A stretch of 64,000 bases of DNA from JALYTY01 sp964546935 (GTDB taxonomy: Bacteria; Vulcanimicrobiota; Vulcanimicrobiia; Vulcanimicrobiales; Vulcanimicrobiaceae), in the NCBI GenBank assembly GCA_964546935.1, contig CAZJLJ010000009.1, forward strand, positions 1 through 64,000. Reading direction: 5' to 3'. Below, piece by piece: positions 51,396-60,553 of the stretch (the first letter of the stretch is position 1; every line of letters starts with the position of its first letter). The notes below the pieces were generated by a model. It had not been told where the DNA came from. It ran no database searches and saw nothing but the letters and a program-made list of their open reading frames with translations. Made by a program: the position numbers and the translations under genes.

Positions 51396-51725
51396 TTATG
51401 CTTTCGCAGCCTTCTTCCGGCGAGTTGCCTTGCGACGCGGAGCCGCTTTTCTGGTCGACGCCTTACGGGTCGATTTGCGTGCGCCCGCTTTACGGGTGCT
51501 CTTCTTGCGCGAGGTCGCTTTTTTGCGGCCCGCAGCTTTACGCGTAGCCTTCTTGCGGCCACCCGCAGCTTTGCGCGTCGACTTCTTGCGCGTCGTTTTC
51601 TTACGCGTGGTCTTGCGCGCTGCCGACGCTTTGCGCGTCGTTTTGCGTGCTGCCGTTTTGCGTTTCGGCGCGGCTTTTCTTGCAGTGGTCTTACCCGCTG
51701 CTTTCTTCGTACGTTTGACTGCCAT
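51396..51725 (-). CDS. Histone H1-like, Lys/Arg/Ala-rich DNA-binding protein
   Basis: A 109-residue protein made almost only of Lys, Arg, Ala, Thr, Ser and Gly in repeats such as ARKTTRKK, GRKKATRKAA and RKSTRKAS, like the C-terminal tail of histone H1 and bacterial Hc1/AlgP-type proteins. It should bind DNA without sequence specificity and compact the nucleoid. No globular domain. AAAGGATG lies about 10 nt before the ATG and a clear terminator follows, so it is an independent, probably well-expressed gene. Confidence 0.85.
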   Translation of the reverse strand: MAVKRTKKAAGKTTARKAAPKRKTAARKTTRKASAARKTTRKKTTRKKSTRKAAGGRKKATRKAAGRKKATSRKKSTRKAGARKSTRKASTRKAAPRRKATRRKKAAKA

Positions 51726-51836
51726 GTGCGTGGAGTCATCCTTTCTCTGGCTAGCAAGCAGCCAGGGTTGTTGCCTACCTTATACAGTATTACGAACATT
51801 TATGCAAGTTTTTGGAATTTCGACGGAGCGCATGCG

Positions 51837-52619
51837 ATGCGCGTAAGCAACAACGATGCGCAAATCGACGTGCGAATCGACGGCGAAAACGGCGATGCAG
51901 TGGTGCTGCTCGCCGGATTTCCACTCTCTCGCGAGATCTGGGACGCGCAAGCCGAAGCGCTTTCGGAAAGCTATCGCGTCATACGTCCGGACCTTCGCGG
52001 AATGGGCGCATCCAGTGTTCCCGACGGACCGTATCTAATGGAAACGCTCGCCGGTGACATCGCAGCGGTGCTGGATCAGCTCGGCATCGAGCGCGTTGCA
52101 CTCGCAGGACACTCACTCGGCGGATTCGTCGCGTTGGCGTTTGCGCGGATGTATGTGGAGCGCCTCTCGCATCTCGCGCTCGTCTCGAGCCGGCTCGTCA
52201 CCGATACACCGGAAGTCGTGCAAACGCGCTATAAATTGGCGGATAATTCGGAAGCGCAGCAATCGATCGAACCCGTTGCCGAGTGGTATTTGCAACGTTT
52301 AGTTCTCGATGGCGCATCGCCCGAAACGCGCGCTGAAATCGAAAAAATCATACGCGCCACGAATTATCGTGGCGCCGCGGCGATGCTTCGCGGGATGGCC
52401 TTGCGAGACTCGGCCCAGGACATTGCACCCGACGTAGATCTGCCGGTCTTAGTGGTCGCGGGCGGGCGGGACCCGTTGATGCCGGTCGAGCTCGCGCGCG
52501 AAACCGCCGGCGCATTTGCGAATGCTGAACTGGTAGTGTGCGAGTCGAGCGGCCATCTCTCGATGATCGACGAGCCCGACTGTGTGACCGGCGCCCTGCG
52601 CCGGTGGCTGAGCCGTTAG
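51837..52619 (+). CDS. Alpha/beta hydrolase
   Basis: A 260-residue alpha/beta-hydrolase. The oxyanion strand VVLLAGFPLSREIWD, nucleophile elbow GHSLGG (about residue 97), acid in VAGGRDPLMP and the catalytic His in SSGHLSMID are all present, giving a complete triad. It resembles 3-oxoadipate enol-lactonase/esterase-type members; substrate unknown. The ATG at 51837 has GGAG 8 nt upstream; longer in-frame readings run back into the assembly gap and are not credible. Confidence 0.9.
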   Translation: MRVSNNDAQIDVRIDGENGDAVVLLAGFPLSREIWDAQAEALSESYRVIRPDLRGMGASSVPDGPYLMETLAGDIAAVLDQLGIERVALAGHSLGGFVALAFARMYVERLSHLALVSSRLVTDTPEVVQTRYKLADNSEAQQSIEPVAEWYLQRLVLDGASPETRAEIEKIIRATNYRGAAAMLRGMALRDSAQDIAPDVDLPVLVVAGGRDPLMPVELARETAGAFANAELVVCESSGHLSMIDEPDCVTGALRRWLSR

Positions 52620-52807
52620 TAGCGATTCATCGGGACGCCGCGGTGGCGGGCAAAGAGTCTATAAAGGAAGATGCCGCCCACCACGAGTCCGGCGACGATC
52701 GCCGCGACGATCACGATCTTCAGCACGAAGGCGGCTACGATCAAGGCGACGATCGCCGCGGTGACGACGAGCGTGATTCGCAGGAACGTGCTTAGTAACG
52801 GATTCAT
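52616..52807 (-). CDS. Small membrane protein
   Basis: A 63-residue protein dominated by one or two hydrophobic helices (ITLVVTAAIVALIVAAFVLKIVIVAAIVAGLVVGGIFLY) followed by a basic tail RLFARHRGVPMNR. GAGG lies about 8 nt before the ATG, supporting expression. Function unknown. It overlaps the convergent hydrolase stop by 4 bp. Confidence 0.6.
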   Translation of the reverse strand: MNPLLSTFLRITLVVTAAIVALIVAAFVLKIVIVAAIVAGLVVGGIFLYRLFARHRGVPMNRY

Positions 52808-52893
52808 TCTTGGACCTCGCGAGATGCCGGATGCTTCGGGTAGACTTTCTATCAGAAGGTACCGATACTAAGGGTGGAGGTTTCATTTAATAC

Positions 52894-53052
52894 ATGGATA
52901 TCTCAAGCATCGAGACCGGCCTAGTTGCCTCGAGCGTGAGCAACTCGCTCAACGTTAGCGTCCTCAAGGCCGTTCAAAACCTCGATCAAAGCCAAGCGGC
53001 GCTGCTCGCTGCGTCCATCGGTCTAGGCGGCAACGTCGACGCATTCGCGTAG
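52894..53052 (+). CDS. YjfB-like putative motility protein (small)
   Basis: A 52-residue protein starting MDISSIETGL, with VSVLKAVQNLDQSQAALLAAS and a short tail. It matches the small YjfB family annotated as putative motility proteins: an MDIxx start, then a helix with VxVLKxAxxxxxxxAxxLL. A GGAGG lies 13 nt upstream, rather far. No flagellar or pilus genes are nearby. It is followed after 8 bp by an exported protein gene. Confidence 0.7.
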   Translation: MDISSIETGLVASSVSNSLNVSVLKAVQNLDQSQAALLAASIGLGGNVDAFA

Positions 53053-53060
53053 CTCCGGCT

Positions 53061-53798
53061 ATGCGAGTCGTGGTTTTAATGCTCGCGGCGTTCTTCGTCG
53101 CGAGCGCAACCGCATTCGCGGATCCTCCGCCGATCCGTTCGATGGTCTTCAATTTTACGTACGGCACGACATCGGATCTTGAAGTTCTAAATTCAGGTAT
53201 CGATCCGACTGGGCAAAGTGCTGCCGGCGGCACTGGCGTCAGCAACTATTATGGATCCGAAGGGGACAAGGGCACGATCAGCGTCGACGTGCTGGGGGAA
53301 CGCTCCGATAAGTCGCTTGTTGTAAAAGTTAGCGAACAGGGCGAACAGCGCCGCCGCGCAGCTCCGGTTATCTGCATCGTTTGGGCCACGACGATGGTGA
53401 AGTGCGAACAGAACCTTACCGTCCTTCCCGAAGAGTTGACCATCGTGCGGCTTCTAGCGCCCGGCTTCGTCGATCCGAACAAAATTGACGAGAACAATCA
53501 TTGGGCCGTTAACGTCGGCGACTCCGCCAACGGTGCAAAGATGGATTTTCGCATTAGCTCGAACCAAAACGGCATTCTGAACATCGACTCCGATAGTTCA
53601 TCGTCGGCGCACAGCGGCGGCACTGCGACGAGCACGAGTTCCGAGAAGATCACGTACAATCTCGCGGATAACGTGCCGACGAGAATCGACGAGTACACGA
53701 TCGCCCGCATCCCGCAAGGCATGGGACAGTACCAGACGCAGAAGAGCGAAATAACGGCTTCGCTGTCCTCGGACAGCTTGGCGAAACATCCGCAATAA
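53061..53798 (+). CDS. Exported protein of unknown function
   Basis: 245 residues with a cleavable signal peptide (MRVVVLMLAAFFVASATAFA). The mature part is beta-rich (IRSMVFNFTYGTTSDLEV, ISVDVLGERSDKSLVVKVSEQ) with a Ser-rich stretch (about residues 176-195). Two cysteines (VICIVW, VKCEQ) could form a disulfide. I do not recognise the family. Probably cotranscribed with the YjfB-like gene. Confidence 0.6.
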   Translation: MRVVVLMLAAFFVASATAFADPPPIRSMVFNFTYGTTSDLEVLNSGIDPTGQSAAGGTGVSNYYGSEGDKGTISVDVLGERSDKSLVVKVSEQGEQRRRAAPVICIVWATTMVKCEQNLTVLPEELTIVRLLAPGFVDPNKIDENNHWAVNVGDSANGAKMDFRISSNQNGILNIDSDSSSSAHSGGTATSTSSEKITYNLADNVPTRIDEYTIARIPQGMGQYQTQKSEITASLSSDSLAKHPQ

Positions 53799-53831
53799 GA
53801 AGAAGCGGTAACGCCTTACTATGGGGCGAAC

Positions 53832-56501
53832 ATGTGTTCTCCCATGGATTCCCCGTTCGCGGCACTTCACCCCGACGTGGAGCGGTGGTGCGTCGAGCAT
53901 CTCGGCGCGCCGACGCTGCCGCAACGCGACGCTCTGCCGCTTGGTACCGAGCGCCGTAATGTCCTGATCTGCTCGCCGACAGGAACAGGCAAAACGCTAG
54001 CTGCTTTTCTTCCCGTCATCTCTCGTTTGGCGGAACGCCGCGATCGCGACGAACTTTTCGCGCGGACGTACGCGCTTTATATTTCGCCTCTTCGTGCGCT
54101 GGGTTACGACGTCGAACACAACCTGCGCCGGCCGATGCGCGAGATGCAACTGCTGGAACGGCCGAACACCGAACGCGGAAAGTTGCGCCGCGGGCGCATT
54201 CGCGAACGGTTCGTTCGAACCGGAGTTCGCACCGGCGACACGCCCGTGCAAGAGCGGCGCCTAATGCTTCAGCGTCCGCCGCACATTCTTGTGACCACGC
54301 CGGAATCGCTCGCCGTAATGCTTGCGATGGAGAGCTACCGTCGCGGATTACGGCTAGTCGAAACAGTTATTATCGATGAAGTTCATGCGCTCGCAGGGAA
54401 CAAGCGCGGCGCGCATCTTTCGTTGCTTCTAGAATCGCTTGAAACGATTTCAGATCAGCGCTTCAATCGGGTTGGTCTCTCCGCAACGGTTTCACCGCTC
54501 GAGCGTGTGGCGCGGTTCGTTGCGGGCGAAGGCCGCGATTGTGAGATCGTAGATCATCGCGGTTTGCGAAGCATTCACATCGACGTGCACGCTCCGTTCG
54601 GCGGTGCGATGGCGCCACTGCCGAAAATCGCGGAAACGGCCGTTCGCCTCTCTTCCGAAGTGCGAACTTCGCTTGTGTTTACAAATGTGCGAAGCCAGGC
54701 GGAGCGCATTGCTCATGAGATGTCGCAAATCGTCGAAGATGAAGAAGCTATCGAAGAAATTCAGGCGCAGGAAACGCCGAAGGCCTACGATGCCCGCATA
54801 GGTGTGCATCACTCGGCGCTCGAGCGTAGCGTTCGTCACCGCGTGGAGGCTGCATTACGCGCCGGGAAACTGCGCACGGTGGTATGCAGCTCGAGTTTGG
54901 AACTCGGCGTCGATATCGGGTTCATCGATCGAGTCTTCATCGTCGGCGGCGCTCGCGGAATGACGCCGGCGTTGCAGCGAATCGGACGGGCGGGGCATCG
55001 CCCCGACGCGATCGCGTGCGGAACGATCATCGCGCAGGATCGCGACGATATTATCGAAGCGGCTGCGACGAAAAGGTGCATTGCCGATGGTGTAATTGAT
55101 GAGATCGTTGTACCGGACGCACCGCTCGACGTGCTTGCGCAGTGGATGGTGGGCAGCGTCTGCTACGATAAGCGCCTTACTGTTGATGAAGTTGTGACTC
55201 AAGCGCGGCGCGCGCATCCGTATCGCGACTTGGCCCGGGAAGACGTTGTACGCTGTGCCCGATATTTATCCGGTGGCGGTGTCGGAAGTGATGAAGCGCA
55301 CGTGCGCCGCTTGGGCTTCGACGGCGACGCAATCTATGGCTTGGGTCGCGAAGTCTGTGCTGCGTTTTTCGAAAACGTCGGGACGATTCCGGACGAGAAG
55401 CACGTCGTCGTGCGCGTAAATGGCGCCGACCTGGGTCGCGTGGAGGAAGGCTTCGTCAACGAACTGCGAATCGGCGACGTTTTCGTGCTGAACGGCCGCA
55501 CGCTCCGTGTCAAAGAAATCGGCGTCACCGGAATTAACGTCGAGCCGTATGTAGGCCGACCGACGGTTCCGCAGTGGAGCTCGCATCTTAAAGGCATACC
55601 GGCGCCGCTTGCTCGCGAGATCACGCGGTTGCGCGTTGGCGTCGCTGAATTTCTGAAAAAGCGCGAACCAAAGGCTGCGCACGATTTCTTACGGGCACGC
55701 TACGGCCTAGAAGGCGCGGAGGCGTCGCATGTCGTTCGGTACATCGCTCAGCAACAGGCTTTGTCGGCGATTCCGAGCGAGGGACGGCCGGTCATCGAAA
55801 TTTATCGGATGGACCGCCGGCAAACGGCGGTCTTTCACACGTGCGCGGGCCGGCGGATCAACGAAACGCTTGCGCGGGTAGTCGGCGCACGCGTTTTTGC
55901 CGCTCGAAATGTGAACACACAGATTACAACCGATGACAACGGATTTCTCGTTACGCTGCCACGCGGAATCGCGCTACCGGATTTACTTTGGACGCAAATG
56001 CTGCAGCCGGATGGTTTTGAAGAAGATCTGATGGCGGGGCTACGCAGTTCGCATTTGCTGCGCAATTTTTTCCGGTACGTTTCAAACACTGGTCTGTTGG
56101 TACTGCGTCGTGCGGCTGGAAGAACTCTACGCCGCGGCACACAAAGCTGGAACAGCTCGCGGATTTTTGAAGCGGTCTCGCGCCGCGATCCACAGTTTCC
56201 GCTGTTGCGAGAGACCATTCGTACGGTAACGCGCGATCTGCTTGATGCACCGGGTGCATTGGCCTATTTGGAATCGGTGAGGGAAGAACCGCGCGTCGTT
56301 CACCCGCCGGCGGCGACGCCATTCACCTTTGGAATAATTACGTCGTCCTTCGGCGACTCCGTCATCCTGGAAGATCGCGCCAATATGGTGGAAGCATTGC
56401 ACGATCGCGTGTTGCAACTGCTCGGCGAACGCGTTGCGGAAGAAGACGTTACGAACGACGAATCGCTCCCGGAAATGCAATTGGAGTTGAGGTTCGGCTG
56501 A
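53832..56501 (+). CDS. lhr: Lhr-like DEAD/DEAH-box helicase (ligase-associated type)
   Basis: An 889-residue ATP-dependent helicase. Motif I SPTGTGKTLAAF (about residues 53-64), motif Ia LYISPLRALGYDVEHN, motif II DEVHALAGNKRGAH, motif III GLSATV, motifs IV-VI (SLVFTNVRSQAERIAHE, ELGVDIGFIDRV, QRIGRAGHR) are complete, followed by the Lhr-specific winged-helix and beta-sheet core. Size suits the Lhr core without the long C-terminal domain. It unwinds DNA/RNA hybrids in repair. The stop overlaps the PdeM-like start by one base, the standard pairing in ligase-associated repair operons. Confidence 0.93.
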   Translation: MCSPMDSPFAALHPDVERWCVEHLGAPTLPQRDALPLGTERRNVLICSPTGTGKTLAAFLPVISRLAERRDRDELFARTYALYISPLRALGYDVEHNLRRPMREMQLLERPNTERGKLRRGRIRERFVRTGVRTGDTPVQERRLMLQRPPHILVTTPESLAVMLAMESYRRGLRLVETVIIDEVHALAGNKRGAHLSLLLESLETISDQRFNRVGLSATVSPLERVARFVAGEGRDCEIVDHRGLRSIHIDVHAPFGGAMAPLPKIAETAVRLSSEVRTSLVFTNVRSQAERIAHEMSQIVEDEEAIEEIQAQETPKAYDARIGVHHSALERSVRHRVEAALRAGKLRTVVCSSSLELGVDIGFIDRVFIVGGARGMTPALQRIGRAGHRPDAIACGTIIAQDRDDIIEAAATKRCIADGVIDEIVVPDAPLDVLAQWMVGSVCYDKRLTVDEVVTQARRAHPYRDLAREDVVRCARYLSGGGVGSDEAHVRRLGFDGDAIYGLGREVCAAFFENVGTIPDEKHVVVRVNGADLGRVEEGFVNELRIGDVFVLNGRTLRVKEIGVTGINVEPYVGRPTVPQWSSHLKGIPAPLAREITRLRVGVAEFLKKREPKAAHDFLRARYGLEGAEASHVVRYIAQQQALSAIPSEGRPVIEIYRMDRRQTAVFHTCAGRRINETLARVVGARVFAARNVNTQITTDDNGFLVTLPRGIALPDLLWTQMLQPDGFEEDLMAGLRSSHLLRNFFRYVSNTGLLVLRRAAGRTLRRGTQSWNSSRIFEAVSRRDPQFPLLRETIRTVTRDLLDAPGALAYLESVREEPRVVHPPAATPFTFGIITSSFGDSVILEDRANMVEALHDRVLQLLGERVAEEDVTNDESLPEMQLELRFG

Positions 56502-57217
56502 TGATCGCGCCTAAAGCCGCGGCGCCCTTTACACGATTGTCTGCCGGCGCCATCGCGCTGCCGCAGGGATTGCTTTTGCTCGAGGCTTCGCAAACGCTGA
56601 TCGCCGCCGACGTCCATCTCGGCTACGAAGACGTAGTGGGCGCGGCGCTTCCGCTCTGGAGCACGGCAGAAATTCTCGTGACGCTCGAACGAGCCGTTGA
56701 TTCGACGCACGCCGCCGAGCTCGTCTTGCTCGGCGACATCATCCACGGAACGCGGATGAGCGAAGGCGCGTCACGGAAGATTACCGACGGATTGAACGCG
56801 TTGCGCGAACGCTGCCGCTTGACATTGATCGCCGGCAACCACGAAGGCCGCTCGCGAGGGAAACGCGTGCTCGGTGAGACTGAAGATGCGGTGGAGCGAG
56901 ACGGCTGGCTCCTCGTGCACGGCGACGAGCCTGTGGCTGCTCCGCGATCGATCGTCGGTCATTTCCATCCCAGCATCGTCTTTGGCGGCGATCGTTCCGT
57001 TCCGGTTTTTCTTGCATCGAAAAGAACAATAGTGCTGCCCGCAATGACGCCTTATTCGCGCGGGCTGGATGTGCTTTCAAGTGCGTGCACGCGAGCCCTG
57101 AAACCGCTTGTTGCGCCCGGCGAAGAGATTGCGGTCGTCGCCTGTGGCGAAGGCAAAGTTTATCCGTTTGGTTCACTTGCGGCGCTGCGTGCGCTCCTAC
57201 GCGCCGAGCGCATCTAA
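56501..57217 (+). CDS. pdeM: PdeM-like metallophosphoesterase (ligase-associated repair)
   Basis: A 238-residue calcineurin-like phosphoesterase. The metal motifs DVHLG (about residue 38), GDIIHG, GNHEGR, VHGDE and GHFHP appear in order. PdeM proteins are encoded next to Lhr helicases in the ligase-associated DNA-damage cluster with a ligase and an Exo-like nuclease; the latter two are not visible in this window. Overlaps the convergent NUDIX gene by 21 bp. Confidence 0.9.
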   Translation: MIAPKAAAPFTRLSAGAIALPQGLLLLEASQTLIAADVHLGYEDVVGAALPLWSTAEILVTLERAVDSTHAAELVLLGDIIHGTRMSEGASRKITDGLNALRERCRLTLIAGNHEGRSRGKRVLGETEDAVERDGWLLVHGDEPVAAPRSIVGHFHPSIVFGGDRSVPVFLASKRTIVLPAMTPYSRGLDVLSSACTRALKPLVAPGEEIAVVACGEGKVYPFGSLAALRALLRAERI

Positions 57218-57742
57218 CGCGGCATAGGCCGCGGCAATAGAGTGCGCCGATTGCATTTCGCCGTCGCGCAGCATCCTTCGTAAATCTTTCAGCGGGACGA
57301 GCCGCACTTCGATGTGTTCGGTGTCGTCCAGCGATTGTTCGGCAGTCAGGATCGCATTGCGCGCGACGTAGCATCGCATGACGGAGTTCGAGCGCACCGG
57401 TTCGGTCGCCGTCTCGAGGATCAACTCCCAATCATCCGATGAGTAACCGGTTTCTTCCGTGAGTTCGCGCCGGGCGCACTTTTGCGGATCTTCATCGTCG
57501 TCGATCGTTCCTGCGGGAAGCTCCGTCACGACGGAATCGTTTCCGTAACGGTACTGCTCCACCAGCACCACGTTTTCTTCCGGCGTGACCGCGAAGACCA
57601 CGACGAATCCGCGGGATTCGCGTACGTAATAATCCTGAACGACCGTTCCATTGGGAAGTTCCACTGAATCCTTGCGCAAGCGCAGGAAAGGGGATTCGAT
57701 GACGTAGGTGGACGAGAGCAATCGCCAGTGCGGCTTTTCCAT
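57197..57742 (-). CDS. NUDIX hydrolase (ADP-ribose pyrophosphatase type)
   Basis: About 181 residues. The NUDIX box (G-x5-E-x7-REL-x-EETG-Y) is complete from GTIDDDEDPQKCARRELTEE onward. The strand DYYVRESRGFVVVFAVTPEENVVLVEQYRYG is characteristic of ADP-ribose hydrolases, so ADP-ribose or a related dinucleotide is likely. The ATG at 57742 fits the family N-terminus; its ribosome site is weak. Confidence 0.88.
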   Translation of the reverse strand: MEKPHWRLLSSTYVIESPFLRLRKDSVELPNGTVVQDYYVRESRGFVVVFAVTPEENVVLVEQYRYGNDSVVTELPAGTIDDDEDPQKCARRELTEETGYSSDDWELILETATEPVRSNSVMRCYVARNAILTAEQSLDDTEHIEVRLVPLKDLRRMLRDGEMQSAHSIAAAYAALDALGA

Positions 57743-57798
57743 CGGAGGTTTCTTATCGCACGAAGCCTTTGCGGGTCCTGTCGCGAACAGCAGCAGCC

Positions 57799-59388
57799 GT
57801 GGACGATATCGCACTTATCGTAGGCGCGGGCACCATGGGTGCCGGCATCGCATTCGTAGCTGCGCGGGGCGGCTACGTAGTGGAACTCATCGAACCCAAT
57901 CCGGCGGCGCGCGAGCGTGGCCTTGCCCGTCTTCACAAAGACGCGCAACGCTTCGAAGGCGGGGCCGCCGTGCTCGATCGCATCCGTTGGAGCGACAAAA
58001 TTCCGCCAAGCACGGAAGCATCTTTTGCAATCGAAGCGGTGCCCGAAGACTTTGAATTAAAACGAAACGTGTTCGTGCAACTTGCGAATGCGCTTGCGCC
58101 GAACGCGATGCTCGCAACGAATACCTCGGCGCTCTCCGTTCAAGACCTTGCCGATACGGTTCCAAATCCCGAGCGCGTCGTCGGACTTCACTTTTTCAAT
58201 CCGCCGACGGTAATGCAGCTGGTTGAAATCGTTGCCGCACCCAGTACCTCGGAAGAAACGTTGCAGCGCGCACAACACTTCGTCGAGCGCATTCAGAAAG
58301 TCGGCGTTGTAACGGCCGATACGCCCGGATTCATCGTAAATCGCGTGGCCCGTCCTTTTTATCTGCAGTCGTTGCGGGCGTTCGATAAGGGCGTAGCGTC
58401 GATTGAAGAACTGGACGCACTTGCACGCGGAGCAGGCTTTCGAATGGGGCCGTTCGAGCTCATGGACCTCATCGGCTTAGACGTCAACTTAGCAACGACC
58501 GAATCGGTCTACCGGCGTTTGGAGGCCGATCGCCTCGCGCCCGTGCAATTGCAGCGACGCATGGTCGAGGCAGGACGGTTGGGACGCAAAACCGGCGTGG
58601 GGTTTTACGATTACACTGCCGGACCTCCCGAGCGCCTCGAACTGAAACCCGAACCGGTCGAAGAAACGAACGAAGACGAACGCGTCGTGCTCATCGGCTA
58701 CGGTGGTGTCGCGGACGAAATGGCGGAGCTGCTCGACCAGCGGTACGCGCACGTAACGCGAATCGAGAACGACGAATTTCTAGATCAAGTGCCGCTTGAC
58801 GCCACAATGGTTATTGACGTGGGCGACGGCCGCGCCGATCGCGGCGAAGTGATCGCCGAACTGGATTCCGTTCTTGGTCCTGAAACGGTAATTTTCGCCG
58901 ATGCGTATGCGACCGACGTTAGCGCGGCGATTGCCGCGATGCAACATCCCGAACGGTTGGTGGGATACGGCATTCTGGGTGCGCTGGAGAGTCAGAGCGC
59001 CGTCGAAATCGTCGACACCGAAGAAGTCTCCGATGATGCGCTGGCCCTCGCGCAAGAGTTTTTCAGTGCGCTCGATAAGGGCGCGGCATTGGTGGAAAAT
59101 TCCGCCGGCTTATTTCTGGGCCGCGTTGTTGCGTCTATCGTGAATGAAGCGGTGATTGCCGTTCACGAAAACGTCGCGACACCGGACGACATCGATTTGG
59201 CGATGCGCCTTGGCGTAAACTATCCGATTGGTCCAATCGCGTGGGGTCGCGAAATCGGCGGCGCACGCGTTGCGCGTATCTTACATCGCGTCGCTGATTC
59301 CGAAGGCCACGAGTTCGATCCCGATCGTTCGTTATGGGTTTTAGACGTAGAGCAAGAGGCGGAGGCGAGTGTCGATGCAGGGGCGTGA
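57799..59388 (+). CDS. 3-hydroxyacyl-CoA dehydrogenase (PaaH-like, tandem)
   Basis: About 529 residues. The N-terminal NAD domain has VGAGTMGAGIA, the ATNTSALSV and GLHFFNPPTVMQLVEIV motifs, then the first 3HCDH C-terminal domain (TPGFIVNRVARPFY ... GPFELMDLIGLD). A second, degenerate Rossmann-like segment (VVLIGYGGVADEMAELL) and a second C-terminal domain (NSAGLFLGRVVASIVNEA, GVNYPIGPIAW) follow, as in long PaaH-type enzymes. It oxidises 3-hydroxyacyl-CoA. The GTG at 57799 is chosen for the domain start. Overlaps the thiolase gene by 20 bp. Confidence 0.88.
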   Translation: MDDIALIVGAGTMGAGIAFVAARGGYVVELIEPNPAARERGLARLHKDAQRFEGGAAVLDRIRWSDKIPPSTEASFAIEAVPEDFELKRNVFVQLANALAPNAMLATNTSALSVQDLADTVPNPERVVGLHFFNPPTVMQLVEIVAAPSTSEETLQRAQHFVERIQKVGVVTADTPGFIVNRVARPFYLQSLRAFDKGVASIEELDALARGAGFRMGPFELMDLIGLDVNLATTESVYRRLEADRLAPVQLQRRMVEAGRLGRKTGVGFYDYTAGPPERLELKPEPVEETNEDERVVLIGYGGVADEMAELLDQRYAHVTRIENDEFLDQVPLDATMVIDVGDGRADRGEVIAELDSVLGPETVIFADAYATDVSAAIAAMQHPERLVGYGILGALESQSAVEIVDTEEVSDDALALAQEFFSALDKGAALVENSAGLFLGRVVASIVNEAVIAVHENVATPDDIDLAMRLGVNYPIGPIAWGREIGGARVARILHRVADSEGHEFDPDRSLWVLDVEQEAEASVDAGA

Positions 59389-60550
59389 GGTGTGGGTCGT
59401 CGACGCCCTGCGAACGCCGATCGGACGGTTCAACGGCGCGCTCGCGCACTATCGTCCCGACGATTTGGCCGCAACCGTTATCCGCGCCGTATTGGATCGT
59501 GCAGCGGTGCCGTACGACCGCGTCGACGACGTGTATTTCGGCGCGGCGAATCAAAGCGGCGAAGACAATCGTAACGTTGCGCGCATGGCTGCGTTGCTGG
59601 CCGGATTGCCTGTCGAGATTCCCGGCGCAACGGTGAACCGGTTGTGCGGTTCGAGCCTAGAGGCAATAAATTCCGCTGCGCGTGCGATCGCAACCGGCGA
59701 GGCGGACGTCATGGTAGCGGGCGGCGTTGAATCGATGTCGCGCGCGCCTTACGTGCTTCCCAAAGCCGACAAGCCGTTCGGCAGGGCGCAACAACTTTTC
59801 GATACCGTGCTTGGATGGCGTATGACCAATCCAAAGATGCCGGATGAATGGACGATCGCGCTCGGCGAAACCGCGGAGAAGGTTGCGCACGAATACAAAG
59901 TTACGCGCGAGGATCAAGATCGTTTCGCTTACGAATCGCAACAAAAGGCGAAGGCCGCCGTCGATCGTGGTGCGTTCGAGGATGAGATCGTCGCGGTAGA
60001 CGGCGTGCGCGCCGACGAACATCCGCGTCCCGAAACAACGCTTGAAGCGTTGGCCGCGTTGAAGCCGGCCTTTGCGAAGAGCGGCACGGTAACCGCCGGC
60101 AATTCCTCCGGAATTAACGACGGCGCTTCTGCGCTGGTTCTAGTCGACGCCGAAACGGCACGCGAACTGAAGTTGCGTCCGATGGCGCGCGTGATTGCAA
60201 GCGGCGTTGCGGGTGTTCGGCCGGACCTCATGGGCATCGGTCCAATTCCGGCGGCGCGCAAAGCGCTCGAGCGCGCCGGCCTGCGTACGAACCAGCTCGA
60301 TCTCGTGGAGATAAACGAAGCGTTTGCGTCGCAGTCCTTGGCGTGCATGCGCGAGCTGGGATTAGATGCGGCAAAGACGAACGTCAACGGCGGAGCGATC
60401 GCTCTGGGGCATCCGCTTGGGGCGAGCGGCGCACGAATCGCTACCACGCTCCTGCACGAACTGCGACGGCGCGGCGGACGCTACGGTCTCGCGACGATGT
60501 GCATCGGTGTGGGGCAAGGCATCGCAACGATCTTCGAACGGATGGAGTAA
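59369..60550 (+). CDS. Thiolase (acetyl-CoA acyltransferase, PaaJ-like)
   Basis: A 393-residue thiolase. The nucleophile is Cys93 in VNRLCGSSLEAIN; GHPLGASGARI and the second catalytic Cys in TMCIGVGQG complete the site. YFGAANQSGEDNRNVARMAAL is the signature of beta-ketoadipyl-CoA thiolases, favouring aromatic or dicarboxylate degradation over simple ketogenesis. The start is GTG 59369 or ATG 59375. Central gene of a three-gene catabolic operon. Confidence 0.92.
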   Translation: MSMQGREVWVVDALRTPIGRFNGALAHYRPDDLAATVIRAVLDRAAVPYDRVDDVYFGAANQSGEDNRNVARMAALLAGLPVEIPGATVNRLCGSSLEAINSAARAIATGEADVMVAGGVESMSRAPYVLPKADKPFGRAQQLFDTVLGWRMTNPKMPDEWTIALGETAEKVAHEYKVTREDQDRFAYESQQKAKAAVDRGAFEDEIVAVDGVRADEHPRPETTLEALAALKPAFAKSGTVTAGNSSGINDGASALVLVDAETARELKLRPMARVIASGVAGVRPDLMGIGPIPAARKALERAGLRTNQLDLVEINEAFASQSLACMRELGLDAAKTNVNGGAIALGHPLGASGARIATTLLHELRRRGGRYGLATMCIGVGQGIATIFERME

Positions 60551-60553
60551 ACG

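Larger units (their letters stand above)
51068..51406. repeat. 33-bp imperfect inverted repeat flanking the third gap
   Basis: Bases 51068-51100 and the reverse complement of 51374-51406 match at 29 of 33 positions, the last 17 identical (CCGGCGTTTTTAATGCC). The right arm contains the last codons and stop of the histone-H1-like gene; the left arm is beyond the gap. The arms could fold on each other or mark a second H1-type 3' end, and may explain why assembly failed between them. Confidence 0.6.

Noticed and set aside
51396..51725. H1-like gene as a low-complexity artefact
   Set aside because: A good ribosome site, a clean terminator and consistent Lys/Arg/Ala repeats in one frame support a real gene.
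51041..51836. Long open frames running through the third gap on both strands
   Set aside because: They exist only because N codons are read through. The credible genes here are the H1-like gene and the hydrolase starting at 51837.
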